From positions 62,001 through 126,000 of the forward strand of contig CACNSR010000003.1 of the NCBI GenBank assembly GCA_902623175.1: a stretch of 64,000 nucleotides of DNA. Reading direction: 5' to 3'. Origin of the DNA: Halieaceae bacterium. Lineage in GTDB: Bacteria; Pseudomonadota; Gammaproteobacteria; Pseudomonadales; Halieaceae. The notes beneath the pieces were generated by a model that was not told where the DNA came from, made no database searches, and saw only the letters and a list, made by a program, of their open reading frames with translations. The translations under genes were made by a program, and so were the position numbers. Below, in pieces: positions 8,149-17,075 of the stretch. Each line of letters opens with the position of its first letter. Position 1 is the stretch's first letter.

Positions 8149-9881
8149 CTCAGCTGACTCCAACTGTTGAAGACGCCACGCTGTCGCTCCGATCACCCGC
8201 GACTGTTATGGATCTCGAGCGGCTGGGGTCGTTTTCACCGACGCGACTGAGCTTCGCAAGACGGCTCACGCGCCTGATGTTCGAGCAACAATGGCAGGTG
8301 TCTCGCACACAGTTTGAGCTGGACGAGAACGGTCATGGTTTCGCGATCTATTGCCTGCAGACACCAGCTTACCGCTACCACGTGGTGATTTTCTCTCGAC
8401 ATCTAGAAGATGCTCAGCGCACCGATAGGGTAATCGCCGAGGCCTGGGATCTCACTTTTTGTCTGTTGGAGGGCGAGGTCGATGCTGAGCTGATGTCTGC
8501 GTTGTCGGCTAACGTGCCTTTGCAAGAAGCAGGTCGTCAGCATCCGAGATTATTGGTCATATCCCGAGCGAATAAGTCAGTGCGTGCCTTCGCGACGGTT
8601 TCAGCAGCATTGGCATCGGGCCAGCAACCGGACATCGATCACCTTAAAGAGGCGGGGTATCTCTATCGAACAACCGCCGTTTACGGCAACGGTAAGTTCG
8701 GCATTGCCGATTTCGATCGACTCAAGGGCTACCAGGATTTTTGGCAGCCTTTCTCTGCGCAAATGGCGGCGGTCTATATGCTCAGAGAATTTTCAGTGGA
8801 TCAGGTCGAGCATATCGCAAGGCAGGCAGACCCGGGCCGAGCCGTGGCCCTGCACCCCGACGCGCGACGCTACCTGGGAATTGGCAATTCCACTGGGCTG
8901 GGCATGGCGCCTTTTCTGATCAATCACCCCCAACTCATCAGTCAGTGGGTTTTGGTTCGGGAGCGAGCGCTGGCTGTGGCAGTAGCGCAACCGCCAAGTG
9001 AGCGCGATCGTGACAGGATGCTGGCGCTATGCCGTCGGGCAGCGGCCTACTTAGCCGATACCCATGTTGAAGATGCGCCGCAAAGGGCGCGCAATAGCGA
9101 AGCGCATGAGGAGCTTACGCAGGTCATCGCGTGGTTGGAGCAAGTGCCGCTTGATGAGGTCCTCTGGCAGCAGCTACTCAACTGGGCGCAGACGCACTTA
9201 TCGCTTGAGACGCAGGAGTTGATTAATACCCTGTTGATTGAGCTTTATCCCGAGCTGGTTGATGCATTGAATGACCCGATGGGTGCCGACGAAAATCTGG
9301 ATCTGACGCCCGATATGCCACTGATTCAGCTCAAGCAGATTCTTGAGACCCGCTTTGACTGGGCGATTGATGCTGATTACGAGTGTGAGGATGCCCGGTA
9401 CTGGTTCTGGTATCAGTCTGCAGAAAAGGAGGAGCCGCGACTGGGGGTGCGAGGTGAGGAGCTGGGCGAGGAAAAGGAGCTTGGGCTTGCCATCGCGCCA
9501 ACTGCCCAGCGGGTCTATCTTGATCTTGTTGAATTATTGGATACGCAGCCGCGGGCGCTAACAATCGATTTGTTGATGGCGTTTCCCGAGCATATGCGAG
9601 TCATACGGCGCATACAGACCATGGCAGCTACTGTTTACGGAGAGATCAGGGCCAATCTGTGGCATCGTGACATGAAACCCATGCATTTGTTGCGCGCCAA
9701 ACTGTCGTTTCTGGGTGCGCATCGCTTCGATCCCAAAGGCGACCGCTGGGTGCGCGTCACTTTTTTCCAAGGAGCGCCGCTGCTGAGTGATTACGAGGAC
9801 AGCGCTGCGTCCCCGCAGGTATTTGATGATTGGAGCTTCCCCGTGGCGCCCGGGGCTGAGCGGGTGAGCGCCTCGCCATGA
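8145..9881 (+). CDS. Uncharacterised 578-residue protein of the N-methyl-amine cluster
   Basis: I do not recognise the family with certainty. The protein is soluble, with no signal peptide or membrane segment, and is rich in aromatic and acidic residues. It has an alpha/beta N-terminal half (LTRLMFEQQWQVSRTQFELD, then YHVVIFSRH), a central NSTGLGMAPFLINHP segment, and a helical C-terminal half with ARYWFWYQS. Start and stop both overlap neighbours as ATGA, so it is locked between the M19-like gene and the next small protein, arguing for a shared pathway. It could be an accessory or assembly protein for the amine oxidase encoded downstream; that is inference from position only. Confidence 0.75.
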   Translation: MTQLTPTVEDATLSLRSPATVMDLERLGSFSPTRLSFARRLTRLMFEQQWQVSRTQFELDENGHGFAIYCLQTPAYRYHVVIFSRHLEDAQRTDRVIAEAWDLTFCLLEGEVDAELMSALSANVPLQEAGRQHPRLLVISRANKSVRAFATVSAALASGQQPDIDHLKEAGYLYRTTAVYGNGKFGIADFDRLKGYQDFWQPFSAQMAAVYMLREFSVDQVEHIARQADPGRAVALHPDARRYLGIGNSTGLGMAPFLINHPQLISQWVLVRERALAVAVAQPPSERDRDRMLALCRRAAAYLADTHVEDAPQRARNSEAHEELTQVIAWLEQVPLDEVLWQQLLNWAQTHLSLETQELINTLLIELYPELVDALNDPMGADENLDLTPDMPLIQLKQILETRFDWAIDADYECEDARYWFWYQSAEKEEPRLGVRGEELGEEKELGLAIAPTAQRVYLDLVELLDTQPRALTIDLLMAFPEHMRVIRRIQTMAATVYGEIRANLWHRDMKPMHLLRAKLSFLGAHRFDPKGDRWVRVTFFQGAPLLSDYEDSAASPQVFDDWSFPVAPGAERVSASP

Positions 9882-10633
9882 AGATCTCCCTCAACGAGCT
9901 GCAGTCGGTTTGCCGTAAGGCTTTTATGGGTATGGGGTTCACGGCGGGGCATGCCGATGATGCCTCCGCGATGGTGGCGTGGATGCAGAGTTACAAGCTT
10001 GACGGCATGAAAGAACTCAGTCAGGGGCTTGAGTGCGTGGTGGCATCTGCGGCCTCAGCCCGGCCCAACGTGATCTATCAGGACGCAGATCTCGCTGTCG
10101 TGGACGGGCAACACATGAGCGTACTGTCCTCCGGTAACTTGGCGCTGGAGTTGGCGTTTGCGAAGGCGCGGATTCGTGGCCTCGCCGTCATCAAAATTCG
10201 GCATTGCCGTCAGCGCCAGCTGATCATGGGGTATCTGGCCCGTCTCGCCAGCCGGGGTATGAATGTGACTGCGTTCTGGCGACATTCGCAGTCGCCTATT
10301 ACCGAGCAAGTCGTCGGTTTTCGCGCTGGCTCTGCGGTACCGTCCATTAGGGTCTATGAGCTTGCTGACATTCCCGAGGATGATGTCCCTAATGATGGGG
10401 TGACGATCCTGATGGCGAATCATGTCGATTTGTTGCCCACCATTCGTTCTCAAGACGAGTACAAATTGCTTGCCCATCACGATGAGTCTGACTTGCTTGC
10501 TGCTAAGCAGCAGGCTTTGGAGGAGGGACTCACCGTCGATCCTGAGATTTGGAAGCAGCTTAAAAGCTTCGCTGCGAAGACGTTGGTCGAGGCGTCTGAC
10601 CAATCGCGCTCTGGTGCGGGGCCTGCAGAATGA
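9878..10633 (+). CDS. DUF3726/Ldh_2-N-terminus-like protein of unknown function
   Basis: A 251-residue soluble protein. Its N-terminus (SLNELQSVCRKAFMGMGFTAGHADDASAM) resembles the helical start of the malate/L-lactate dehydrogenase (Ldh_2) family and of DUF3726 proteins, which I recall from betaine and sarcosine catabolic clusters. The length is too short for a full Ldh_2 enzyme (about 330 residues), and the conserved GTNP nucleotide motif is absent. ATG 9878 overlaps the upstream stop as ATGA. Family assignment is tentative; a role with the adjacent sox genes is inferred from synteny. Confidence 0.6.
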   Translation: MKISLNELQSVCRKAFMGMGFTAGHADDASAMVAWMQSYKLDGMKELSQGLECVVASAASARPNVIYQDADLAVVDGQHMSVLSSGNLALELAFAKARIRGLAVIKIRHCRQRQLIMGYLARLASRGMNVTAFWRHSQSPITEQVVGFRAGSAVPSIRVYELADIPEDDVPNDGVTILMANHVDLLPTIRSQDEYKLLAHHDESDLLAAKQQALEEGLTVDPEIWKQLKSFAAKTLVEASDQSRSGAGPAE

Positions 10634-10811
10634 ACACGACAGTGAGCTGGGTCATCGAGATCAAGGAACCCCCTCAGGCAGTCTGTGCCGCCCCAGGAGT
10701 CACCTCACGGACACGCTGGATAAATGCCCACGATCGAGCGGTAGCCGGCTTGTTGGGATGTGAGAGATCGTTCGATTCTTACCCTCTTTTTCTTGAGAGA
10801 GGCTATCGATA
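10634..10811. other. Spacer before the sox genes; possible 60-codon reading frame
   Basis: This gap separates the upstream run from soxB. An open frame from ATG 10630, overlapping the preceding stop, runs 60 codons to a stop at 10810-10812 that touches the soxB GTG. It has no recognisable domain and no ribosome site of its own, so I do not call it a gene. GAGAGG at 10797-10802 serves soxB. The spacer may hold a second promoter. Confidence 0.3.
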
Positions 10812-12059
10812 GTGCCGTTCTTATTGCTGAAATTCGGTCTGAATAAAGACTACCCGTTTGAGCAGATCGCCGATCTGCCGGGCCCCACTGATCTCAAATC
10901 CCACTATGACGTGGTGATTATCGGCGGCGGGGGGCATGGTGTGGCGACCGCGTATTACCTCGCCAAATATCACGGCATCACGAACATCGCAGTACTCGAG
11001 AAAGCCTACTTGGGTGGCGGCAATACCGCGCGCAATACTGCGGTGATTCGCTCCAATTACCTCACCTCTGCGGGCGTTCGCTTTTACACCGAGTCGGTAA
11101 AGCTTTATGAGCGGCTGTCGAACGAGTTTGATTTCAACATCATGTACTCGCAGCGGGGTCAGCTGACGCTGGCGCATACCGATGCCACGGTCAGGGCGTT
11201 CCGGCAGCGGGCCGAGGTCAACAAACATTTTGGGGGTCGCACCGAACTGATCGACCGCCAGGCAGTGGGCGAATTGGTGCCCAGCCTCAATTTAGATCCT
11301 ACTGGCGCGCCCATACTAGCGGGCCTCTGGCACCTCGATGGCGCCACCGCACGCCATGACGCGGTCGCCTGGGGTTATGCCAAAGGCGCCACCCAACGCG
11401 GCGTCGACTTGCATCAGCTGACAGAAGTCACGGGTGTCGATATCGAAGCGGGGCGCGTCACCGGGGTACAAACCAATCGTGGGAAGGTGTCTTGCGGCTG
11501 CGTGGTGCAGGCGGTTTCGGGCCTCAGTGCCGACGTCTCCAAAATGGCAGGCTTTCCGCTACCGATCGTGGCGTACCCGCTGCAAGCCATGGTGACCCAG
11601 CCAGTGAAGCCGTTCTTAGATCCTCATGTGAGCTCTTCTGCGCTGCATTGTTATGTGCACCAGACCAGTCGCGGCGAGATTGTGATCGGTGGCGGGTCTG
11701 ACCCATACCCGCTTTATGGCACGCGCTCCACGCTCGAGCTGAAAGAGGGTTTGATCGCGTCTGCGGTAGAGATGTTCCCGTTCATGAGTCAGATGCGTCT
11801 CATGCGCCAGTGGGCAGGTATCACCGATATGACCAGCGACTACAGTCCGATCATGGGATTGAGTCCCGTCGAAAACTATTACCTTGACGCGGGGTGGGGC
11901 ACCTGGGGCTTTAAGGCGACCCCGATCTGCGGGGTCACCCTGGCTGAACTGGTGGCATCGGGTGGCAAGGTGCCAGACCTTATTGCACCCTTTAGTCTTG
12001 ATCGCTTCGATGCCTTCCGGCAGGTGAACGAGACGGGCGCGACGGCGGCGAGTCACTAG
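10812..12059 (+). CDS. soxB: Sarcosine oxidase-type amine oxidase, beta subunit
   Basis: A 415-residue FAD/FMN subunit of the heterotetrameric sarcosine oxidase family, which demethylates an N-methyl amino acid oxidatively and passes the one-carbon unit to folate. The dinucleotide-binding motif is IIGGGGHGVATAYYLA near residue 40, followed by LGGGNTARNT. TARHDAVAW holds the His to which FMN is covalently attached in characterised SoxB. The GTG start has GAGAGG nine bases upstream. First of soxB-soxD-soxA-soxG in the usual order. The true substrate could be sarcosine, dimethylglycine or another N-methyl compound. Confidence 0.93.
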   Translation: MPFLLLKFGLNKDYPFEQIADLPGPTDLKSHYDVVIIGGGGHGVATAYYLAKYHGITNIAVLEKAYLGGGNTARNTAVIRSNYLTSAGVRFYTESVKLYERLSNEFDFNIMYSQRGQLTLAHTDATVRAFRQRAEVNKHFGGRTELIDRQAVGELVPSLNLDPTGAPILAGLWHLDGATARHDAVAWGYAKGATQRGVDLHQLTEVTGVDIEAGRVTGVQTNRGKVSCGCVVQAVSGLSADVSKMAGFPLPIVAYPLQAMVTQPVKPFLDPHVSSSALHCYVHQTSRGEIVIGGGSDPYPLYGTRSTLELKEGLIASAVEMFPFMSQMRLMRQWAGITDMTSDYSPIMGLSPVENYYLDAGWGTWGFKATPICGVTLAELVASGGKVPDLIAPFSLDRFDAFRQVNETGATAASH

Positions 12060-12067
12060 GGGGTGAT

Positions 12068-12370
12068 ATGAAAATTCTCACTTGCCCTTTGAATGGCCCG
12101 CGCAATATCGCCGAGTTTACCTATGGCGGTCAGGTGAAGCCCATGCCCAATCCGACCGAGGCTACAGATCAAGAGTGGGCGCATTACGTATTTTATGGCG
12201 ACAACCACATTGGTGTGGTGCGCGAGTGGTGGATGCACACGCCAAGCAGCTACTGGTTCATCGTTGAACGGCATAACCAGACCGATGAAGTGATCCGCAC
12301 CTATGACCCGGCAGAGCTGTTTGATGCGGGTGCTGCGCCCGCCACGGAACCAGTGGCGGCCGATACGTGA
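12068..12370 (+). CDS. soxD: Sarcosine oxidase-type amine oxidase, delta subunit (variant zinc site)
   Basis: A 100-residue small subunit beginning MKILTCPLNGPRNIAEF. The family pattern (GPR near residue 10, DQEWAHYVFY, WWMHTPSSYWF) is clear. In the Stenotrophomonas enzyme the subunit binds zinc through two N-terminal Cys in a CPxCG-type motif, a His and a later Cys. Here only the first Cys and the His (WWMH) remain: the second Cys is Asn and the last position is occupied by Ser. Zinc binding is therefore probably lost or changed. GGGGGTG precedes the ATG; the stop overlaps the soxA GTG. Confidence 0.9.
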   Translation: MKILTCPLNGPRNIAEFTYGGQVKPMPNPTEATDQEWAHYVFYGDNHIGVVREWWMHTPSSYWFIVERHNQTDEVIRTYDPAELFDAGAAPATEPVAADT

Positions 12371-15264
12371 CGGAGCGACTGCCACTGCCCTACGGCAGCC
12401 GCATTAAGCGGGATGCGTTGGTGAGCGCGCGTTTTGACGGGCGCGAATTGCCCGCGTTGGAGGGTGATACCGTCGCCTCTGCCCTGGTAGCCAGCGGGCA
12501 GTGGGTGATCTCGCGGTCCTTTAAGTACCATCGACCGCGGGGCCCGCTGACGATGGCGGGGCAAGATGCCAACACGTTGGTGCAAACGCCGGCGGCGCCC
12601 AATCGCCTCGCGGACGAATTACCCATCACTGATTACCCCGAGACCACCGCTCAGAACATATCAGGCACGTTAATGGCGGATCGTAATGCCATCATTGATT
12701 GGTTTGGTCGCTTCCTGCCCGTAGGCTTTTATTACCGCGCTTTTTATAAGCCGTTCGGCGTTTGGCACTGGTGGGAGCGCATGATTCGCAAAGCGGCGGG
12801 GCTCGGCGTGGCCAATCTGTCTGCCAGCCCTCGATATCAGGACAAGCAATATCTGTTTTGCGATGTGGCGGTGGTTGGTGCGGGCCCTGCTGGTCTCAGC
12901 GCTGCGCTAAAGGCTGCGGAGGGCGGTGCCTCAGTCTTGCTCATTGATGAACAGTCCGAGTTGGGCGGTTCCCTGACCTATCATCGCTTTGCCATCGATA
13001 GTAGTGCGGTGCGAAGCGAGGCTGAGACGCTCATCGCCAACGTCGCATCGCATCCCCGTATCAAGGTGCTCACTCACGCCCTCTGTAACGGCTGGTTTAC
13101 CGATCATTATTTGCCCGTCATTCATGGCGATCGGCTGTTCAAGGTGCGCGCCAAAAGTTGTGTGCTGGCAACGGGCAGCAGTGAACAACACGTGGTCTTT
13201 CGCAACAACGATCTCCCCGGTGTGGTGCTCTGCAGTGCGCTGGAGCGCCTGATCAATCATTACGCGGTGGGGCCGCAGGGCGGGCTGGTGGTGCTTGCGG
13301 GGAATGACCAGGCCTGGATGACCGCGCTCACCGCGGCAGAGGCGGGTTTGTCTGTTGCGGCAGTCGTGGACTTACGTGACGCGCCGGATGACGCGGCGTT
13401 GCTAGCCGAGGCGAATGCGCGAGGCATGACGGTCCACATAGGTGCCACGGTATACACCGCACGACGCAGTGCTGAGAGTCAGTCACTGAGTGGTGTCGAT
13501 ATCCATCGCATCGATGCGCAGGGCGAGGTGGGTGAGTTGATTGCGCAACACGATTGCGCAGTGCTCGCCATGAGCGCGGGATTTATGCCGGCTTACCAGC
13601 TGGCGTGTCAGGCGGGGGCGAAACTCGACTACGACGACGACCGCGCAGCCTTTACGTTGAGCGGGCTTCCCGCAGGACTCCTTTTGGCCGGCAGCGTGAA
13701 CAGCACCCATTCGCTGGACGCGGTACTGGCGGACGGCCGCAACGCGGCGCGCGCCGCCCTGCGTAGCATGGGTATGACGACCGATGTGGATGAGTCCGTA
13801 ACTTGCGCGGCGCAAGTGAATCATCCCTGGCCTCTCTTTCCTCATCCCAAGGGCAGAGAATTTGTCGATTTCGACGAGGATCTGCAGATCAAAGACATTG
13901 TGAACGCGACCCGGCTGGGTTATCGCGATGTGCAGCTGGTGAAACGCTACTCGACGGTGGGTATGGGACCGTCGCAGGGCCGACATGCTGCGCTACCGAC
14001 TGCACGTTTGGTGGCAAAGGCCACTGTGCGCACCGTGAGTGAAACTGGCGTCACCACAGCGCGGCCTCCGGTCAAACCCGAGGCGCTGGGACACATTGCC
14101 GGCCGACGTTTACACCCCCATCGACACTCGGCGATCGCCGACCGGCACGATGCTGCTGGCGCGCAATGGATGCCCGCGGGTTTGTGGGGACGACCGGCAT
14201 TTTATGGTGAGCCAGATGACAAGCCGCGCCACGTGGCCGAGGAGGTTACGGCGGTGAGGACGGGCGTCGGGGTCATTGACGTCAGCACCCTGGGTGGTAT
14301 CGAGCTTCGCGGCGTCGACGCTGCCGAGTTCATGAATAGCTTTTATACCTATGGGTTCCTTAAGCAACCTGTGGGACGCACTCGCTATGCCGTAGTGGTG
14401 AGTGAACAAGGTGTTGTTATTGACGATGGCGTGGCCGCGCGGCTCGCGGAGGATCATTATTACGTCACCGCGACGACGGGCGGCGTCGACCGGGTGTATC
14501 GCGAGATGCTGCGCTGGAACGCGCAGTGGCGGTTATCCGTCGACATTGCCAACGTCACGGCGGCTTTCTCGGCGATCAATATTGCGGGGCCGGATTCCCG
14601 CGCAGTGCTCCAGGCATTGGGCTGTTCGATCGATCTCAGTGCCGACGCTTTCCCTTATCTCGGTTTTAGAGTGGGCGACGTGGCGGGCATCCCCGCGCGC
14701 CTGATGCGGGTTGGGTTTGTGGGGGAGCTGGGCTATGAGCTCCACGTGCCGAGTCTGTTTGCTGGGGCGTTGTGGGACGCGGTCATGGAGGCGGGTGCGC
14801 AATGGCACATCAAACCCTTTGGTGTCGAGGCGCAGCGTCTGCTGCGGTTAGAAAAGGGCCACATCATTGTTGGGCAGGACACGGACGGCATGACGCACCC
14901 GGGCGAAGTGGGGCTGGACTGGGCGATGAATCGCACCAAGCATGATTTTGTGGGGCGCCGCTCGGTGGATATTCTCGCGGCTTCCGCGCCCATCCGGCAG
15001 CTGGTCGGATTTTCGCTGGACCTCGAGGCACCCAAGCCATTGGAGGGGCACCTGGTGATTAAGGAAGGCGACATCGTGGGTAACGTCACGTCCTGTGAGA
15101 TTTCGCCCACGCTCAATCAGATCATTGGGCTGGCCTATGCGCAGCCCGATGACGCGAACCCGGGCGATCTTATTGCGATACGCACCGAGGGTGGTGTGCT
15201 GGTGCAGGCGCGGGTTGAAGCGTTGCCGTTTTACGACCCCGACAACGCGAGGCAAGCGCTGTGA
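12367..15264 (+). CDS. soxA: Sarcosine oxidase-type amine oxidase, alpha subunit
   Basis: A 965-residue fusion typical of the family. Domains in order: an N-terminal Fer2-like domain ending in RSFKYHRPRGP, a Rossmann NAD(+)-binding domain starting VAVVGAGPAGLSAAL near residue 160, a linker, and from about residue 580 a GcvT-like aminomethyltransferase/folate-binding domain (VGVIDVSTLGGIELRG, GFVGELGYELHVP, ending FYDPDNARQAL). Folate there accepts the methyl-derived one-carbon unit. The GTG start overlaps the soxD stop as GTGA, and its own stop overlaps soxG the same way, so the four subunits are translationally coupled. Confidence 0.93.
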   Translation: MTERLPLPYGSRIKRDALVSARFDGRELPALEGDTVASALVASGQWVISRSFKYHRPRGPLTMAGQDANTLVQTPAAPNRLADELPITDYPETTAQNISGTLMADRNAIIDWFGRFLPVGFYYRAFYKPFGVWHWWERMIRKAAGLGVANLSASPRYQDKQYLFCDVAVVGAGPAGLSAALKAAEGGASVLLIDEQSELGGSLTYHRFAIDSSAVRSEAETLIANVASHPRIKVLTHALCNGWFTDHYLPVIHGDRLFKVRAKSCVLATGSSEQHVVFRNNDLPGVVLCSALERLINHYAVGPQGGLVVLAGNDQAWMTALTAAEAGLSVAAVVDLRDAPDDAALLAEANARGMTVHIGATVYTARRSAESQSLSGVDIHRIDAQGEVGELIAQHDCAVLAMSAGFMPAYQLACQAGAKLDYDDDRAAFTLSGLPAGLLLAGSVNSTHSLDAVLADGRNAARAALRSMGMTTDVDESVTCAAQVNHPWPLFPHPKGREFVDFDEDLQIKDIVNATRLGYRDVQLVKRYSTVGMGPSQGRHAALPTARLVAKATVRTVSETGVTTARPPVKPEALGHIAGRRLHPHRHSAIADRHDAAGAQWMPAGLWGRPAFYGEPDDKPRHVAEEVTAVRTGVGVIDVSTLGGIELRGVDAAEFMNSFYTYGFLKQPVGRTRYAVVVSEQGVVIDDGVAARLAEDHYYVTATTGGVDRVYREMLRWNAQWRLSVDIANVTAAFSAINIAGPDSRAVLQALGCSIDLSADAFPYLGFRVGDVAGIPARLMRVGFVGELGYELHVPSLFAGALWDAVMEAGAQWHIKPFGVEAQRLLRLEKGHIIVGQDTDGMTHPGEVGLDWAMNRTKHDFVGRRSVDILAASAPIRQLVGFSLDLEAPKPLEGHLVIKEGDIVGNVTSCEISPTLNQIIGLAYAQPDDANPGDLIAIRTEGGVLVQARVEALPFYDPDNARQAL

Positions 15265-15818
15265 GCCTTCGTAGTCCGCTAGCAGGCTCTGGGGTGATCG
15301 AAGGCCCTGGCGGGCTTCGGCTTAATGATCTATCACTCGCGCGTCGAGAGGGTGTGCGTGGTGCCGGTGCTCGGGAATGGTTAATGGCTCAGGGGCACAC
15401 GTTGCCGGATGCGCCGAATCAGATTGTTGCCAGCGGTGTGTTAGGGTGGGTGATGTCACTAAGTCATCACGAGTTCTGGTTGTTGCAGCCGGATAGCGAG
15501 GCATCGTTAAGCCTACCGGCATCCAAGGCGGTCGCGGTAGGTGTCTGGCCGCTGTATTGCCAGCACAGTCATGCGTGGCTGCAGTTGGCAGGAGAGCCGC
15601 GGGACGAAATCATGGCAAAGCTCTGCGGCGTAGATCTCTCAGAGGCGGCGTTCCCGCTGGGCAGCGTGGCCCAGACGCAGGCCGCCCGGGTGTCGGTGAT
15701 CATCGCCGCCCATCAGAACCAAAACGGTCAACCCGTGTTTTCAATTTTAGTAGACCAATCCCTCGTGCGTTATCTGTGGGAGACGATTGAAGATGCGATG
15801 GGAGAGTGGCTCGAGTAG
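15261..15818 (+). CDS. soxG: Sarcosine oxidase-type amine oxidase, gamma subunit
   Basis: A 185-residue protein in the SoxG position with the family features: the N-terminal RSPLAG, a GcvT-like fold segment HEFWLLQPD, and a C-terminal Ser/Tyr-rich helix (DQSLVRYLWETIEDAM). It is a structural subunit of the heterotetramer. GTG at 15261 overlaps the soxA stop. The gene converges with an Ldh_2-type gene 10 bases away. Confidence 0.85.
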   Translation: MSLRSPLAGSGVIEGPGGLRLNDLSLARREGVRGAGAREWLMAQGHTLPDAPNQIVASGVLGWVMSLSHHEFWLLQPDSEASLSLPASKAVAVGVWPLYCQHSHAWLQLAGEPRDEIMAKLCGVDLSEAAFPLGSVAQTQAARVSVIIAAHQNQNGQPVFSILVDQSLVRYLWETIEDAMGEWLE

Positions 15819-15828
15819 CTCTGCAGCT

Positions 15829-16830
15829 TTAACCGCCGGCCGCCAGCGTCTCGATTTGCTCTAACAGCGTCTCCGGTACTTCAACGCCCTCTGCTTCATG
15901 CTTCACACGTTCAGCCCCGCGGCGCTCGCCGGGTATCCGCACGTCGTTGCCCTCAGTGAGGGCGTTTAACATGGTCTCAATGTGAGGAACAAACCCGTCG
16001 CCGAAAAACGCCGGATCCGTCGCGATAATGGTTTGGCCCACATTGGGAGGGCCACCTTCCGTGTTCGCGAACATCGAGGCCTCGTAGGAGCAGTTGCTAC
16101 CAGTGAGCGCGCCGGCCAGCACATCCACCATCAAGCCCAGACCAAAGCCTTTGGGCCCGCCCACGGGGAGCTGCGCGCCCTTGAGCCCTGCCGCCGGGTC
16201 CGTGGTGGGGTTGCCGTCGGGGTCGATCGCATGGCCGGGCTCAATTTCACGGCCTTCCGCGGCTGCGCGCACCAGATTCACGCGCGCAGTTGAGGCGGTA
16301 GCCATATCGATCACCAGTGGCTCATCACCGGCGCGCGGTGCGCCCATCGCGAAGGGGTTGGTGCCAAAAAAGGGCACTTTGCCCCCGTGCGCCGCCACGG
16401 CTTTAGAGCTATTAGCGAACATCAAGGACACCAACCCCTCGCGCGCGAGGCGTCGCACGAACCACCCGAGCACGCCTGCTGATGAGGACTGGTGAATCGA
16501 CATGAGTCCCACACCCTGGGCGCGGGTCGTCTCAATGAGACGTTCCTCGGCAATCATGTAGGCGTGGTGGCAAAAGCCAAATTCTGCATCGACCACGGTG
16601 GTCGATTCCGAGGTTTTGACGATTTTTGGTGTCGCGCTTGGGTTCACTTTGCCGCAGCGAAGATGCTTCAGGTAAAGGTGAAGGTAGCCAAGCCCCACAT
16701 TGCGAATGCCCTCGGCCTCGGCGTCCATGATCTCCTCGGCGACGATGGCCGCTTGTTCGTCGCTGGCGCCGGCACGCTTCAGTGCATCAGCGCAAAGGGA
16801 TTCAATTTGATCGAGGGTGAGTACAGGCAT
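15829..16830 (-). CDS. Ldh_2-family NAD(P)-dependent oxidoreductase (malate/lactate dehydrogenase type)
   Basis: A 333-residue full-length member of the malate/L-lactate dehydrogenase family, which includes L-sulfolactate, ureidoglycolate and delta1-pyrroline/piperideine-2-carboxylate reductases. Key features are SSSAGVLGWFVRRLA, FFGTNPFAMGAPR (nucleotide-binding), VIDMATASTARV and the C-terminal-third GGPKGFGLGLMVDVLAG. The ATG has GGAG upstream. It converges with soxG. In this context an imino-acid reductase or 2-hydroxyacid dehydrogenase would fit, but the substrate cannot be told from the sequence. The 245 bases upstream of it (16831-17075) hold nothing I can assign. Confidence 0.88.
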   Translation of the reverse strand: MPVLTLDQIESLCADALKRAGASDEQAAIVAEEIMDAEAEGIRNVGLGYLHLYLKHLRCGKVNPSATPKIVKTSESTTVVDAEFGFCHHAYMIAEERLIETTRAQGVGLMSIHQSSSAGVLGWFVRRLAREGLVSLMFANSSKAVAAHGGKVPFFGTNPFAMGAPRAGDEPLVIDMATASTARVNLVRAAAEGREIEPGHAIDPDGNPTTDPAAGLKGAQLPVGGPKGFGLGLMVDVLAGALTGSNCSYEASMFANTEGGPPNVGQTIIATDPAFFGDGFVPHIETMLNALTEGNDVRIPGERRGAERVKHEAEGVEVPETLLEQIETLAAGG

Positions 16831-17075
16831 GGCGGGCTCCTTGATTAGGCCCCGATTGTGTCAAAAAGCAGTGTTACCTGCTGAGCAACTTGTTCGTTAA
16901 TTGACGACGGCGCCCGCATAAAGCGACTAACGTCTGCTGGTTAATTCTTGTTTGGTTAACTCCGATTTGGTTGAAGCTGAGTTTTTGTTGGCGGTGTTGG
17001 ACCCAGTGGCAAACTGAGGGTCCACCGACTCTCCACACCTGCTGAACGTCATGCAGCTTCGAAAATCTCCAGCGG

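Noticed and set aside
10630-10812. 60-codon open frame between the 251-residue protein and soxB
   Set aside because: No domain, no ribosome site of its own and unconvincing composition; the ATGA overlap alone is not enough to call it.
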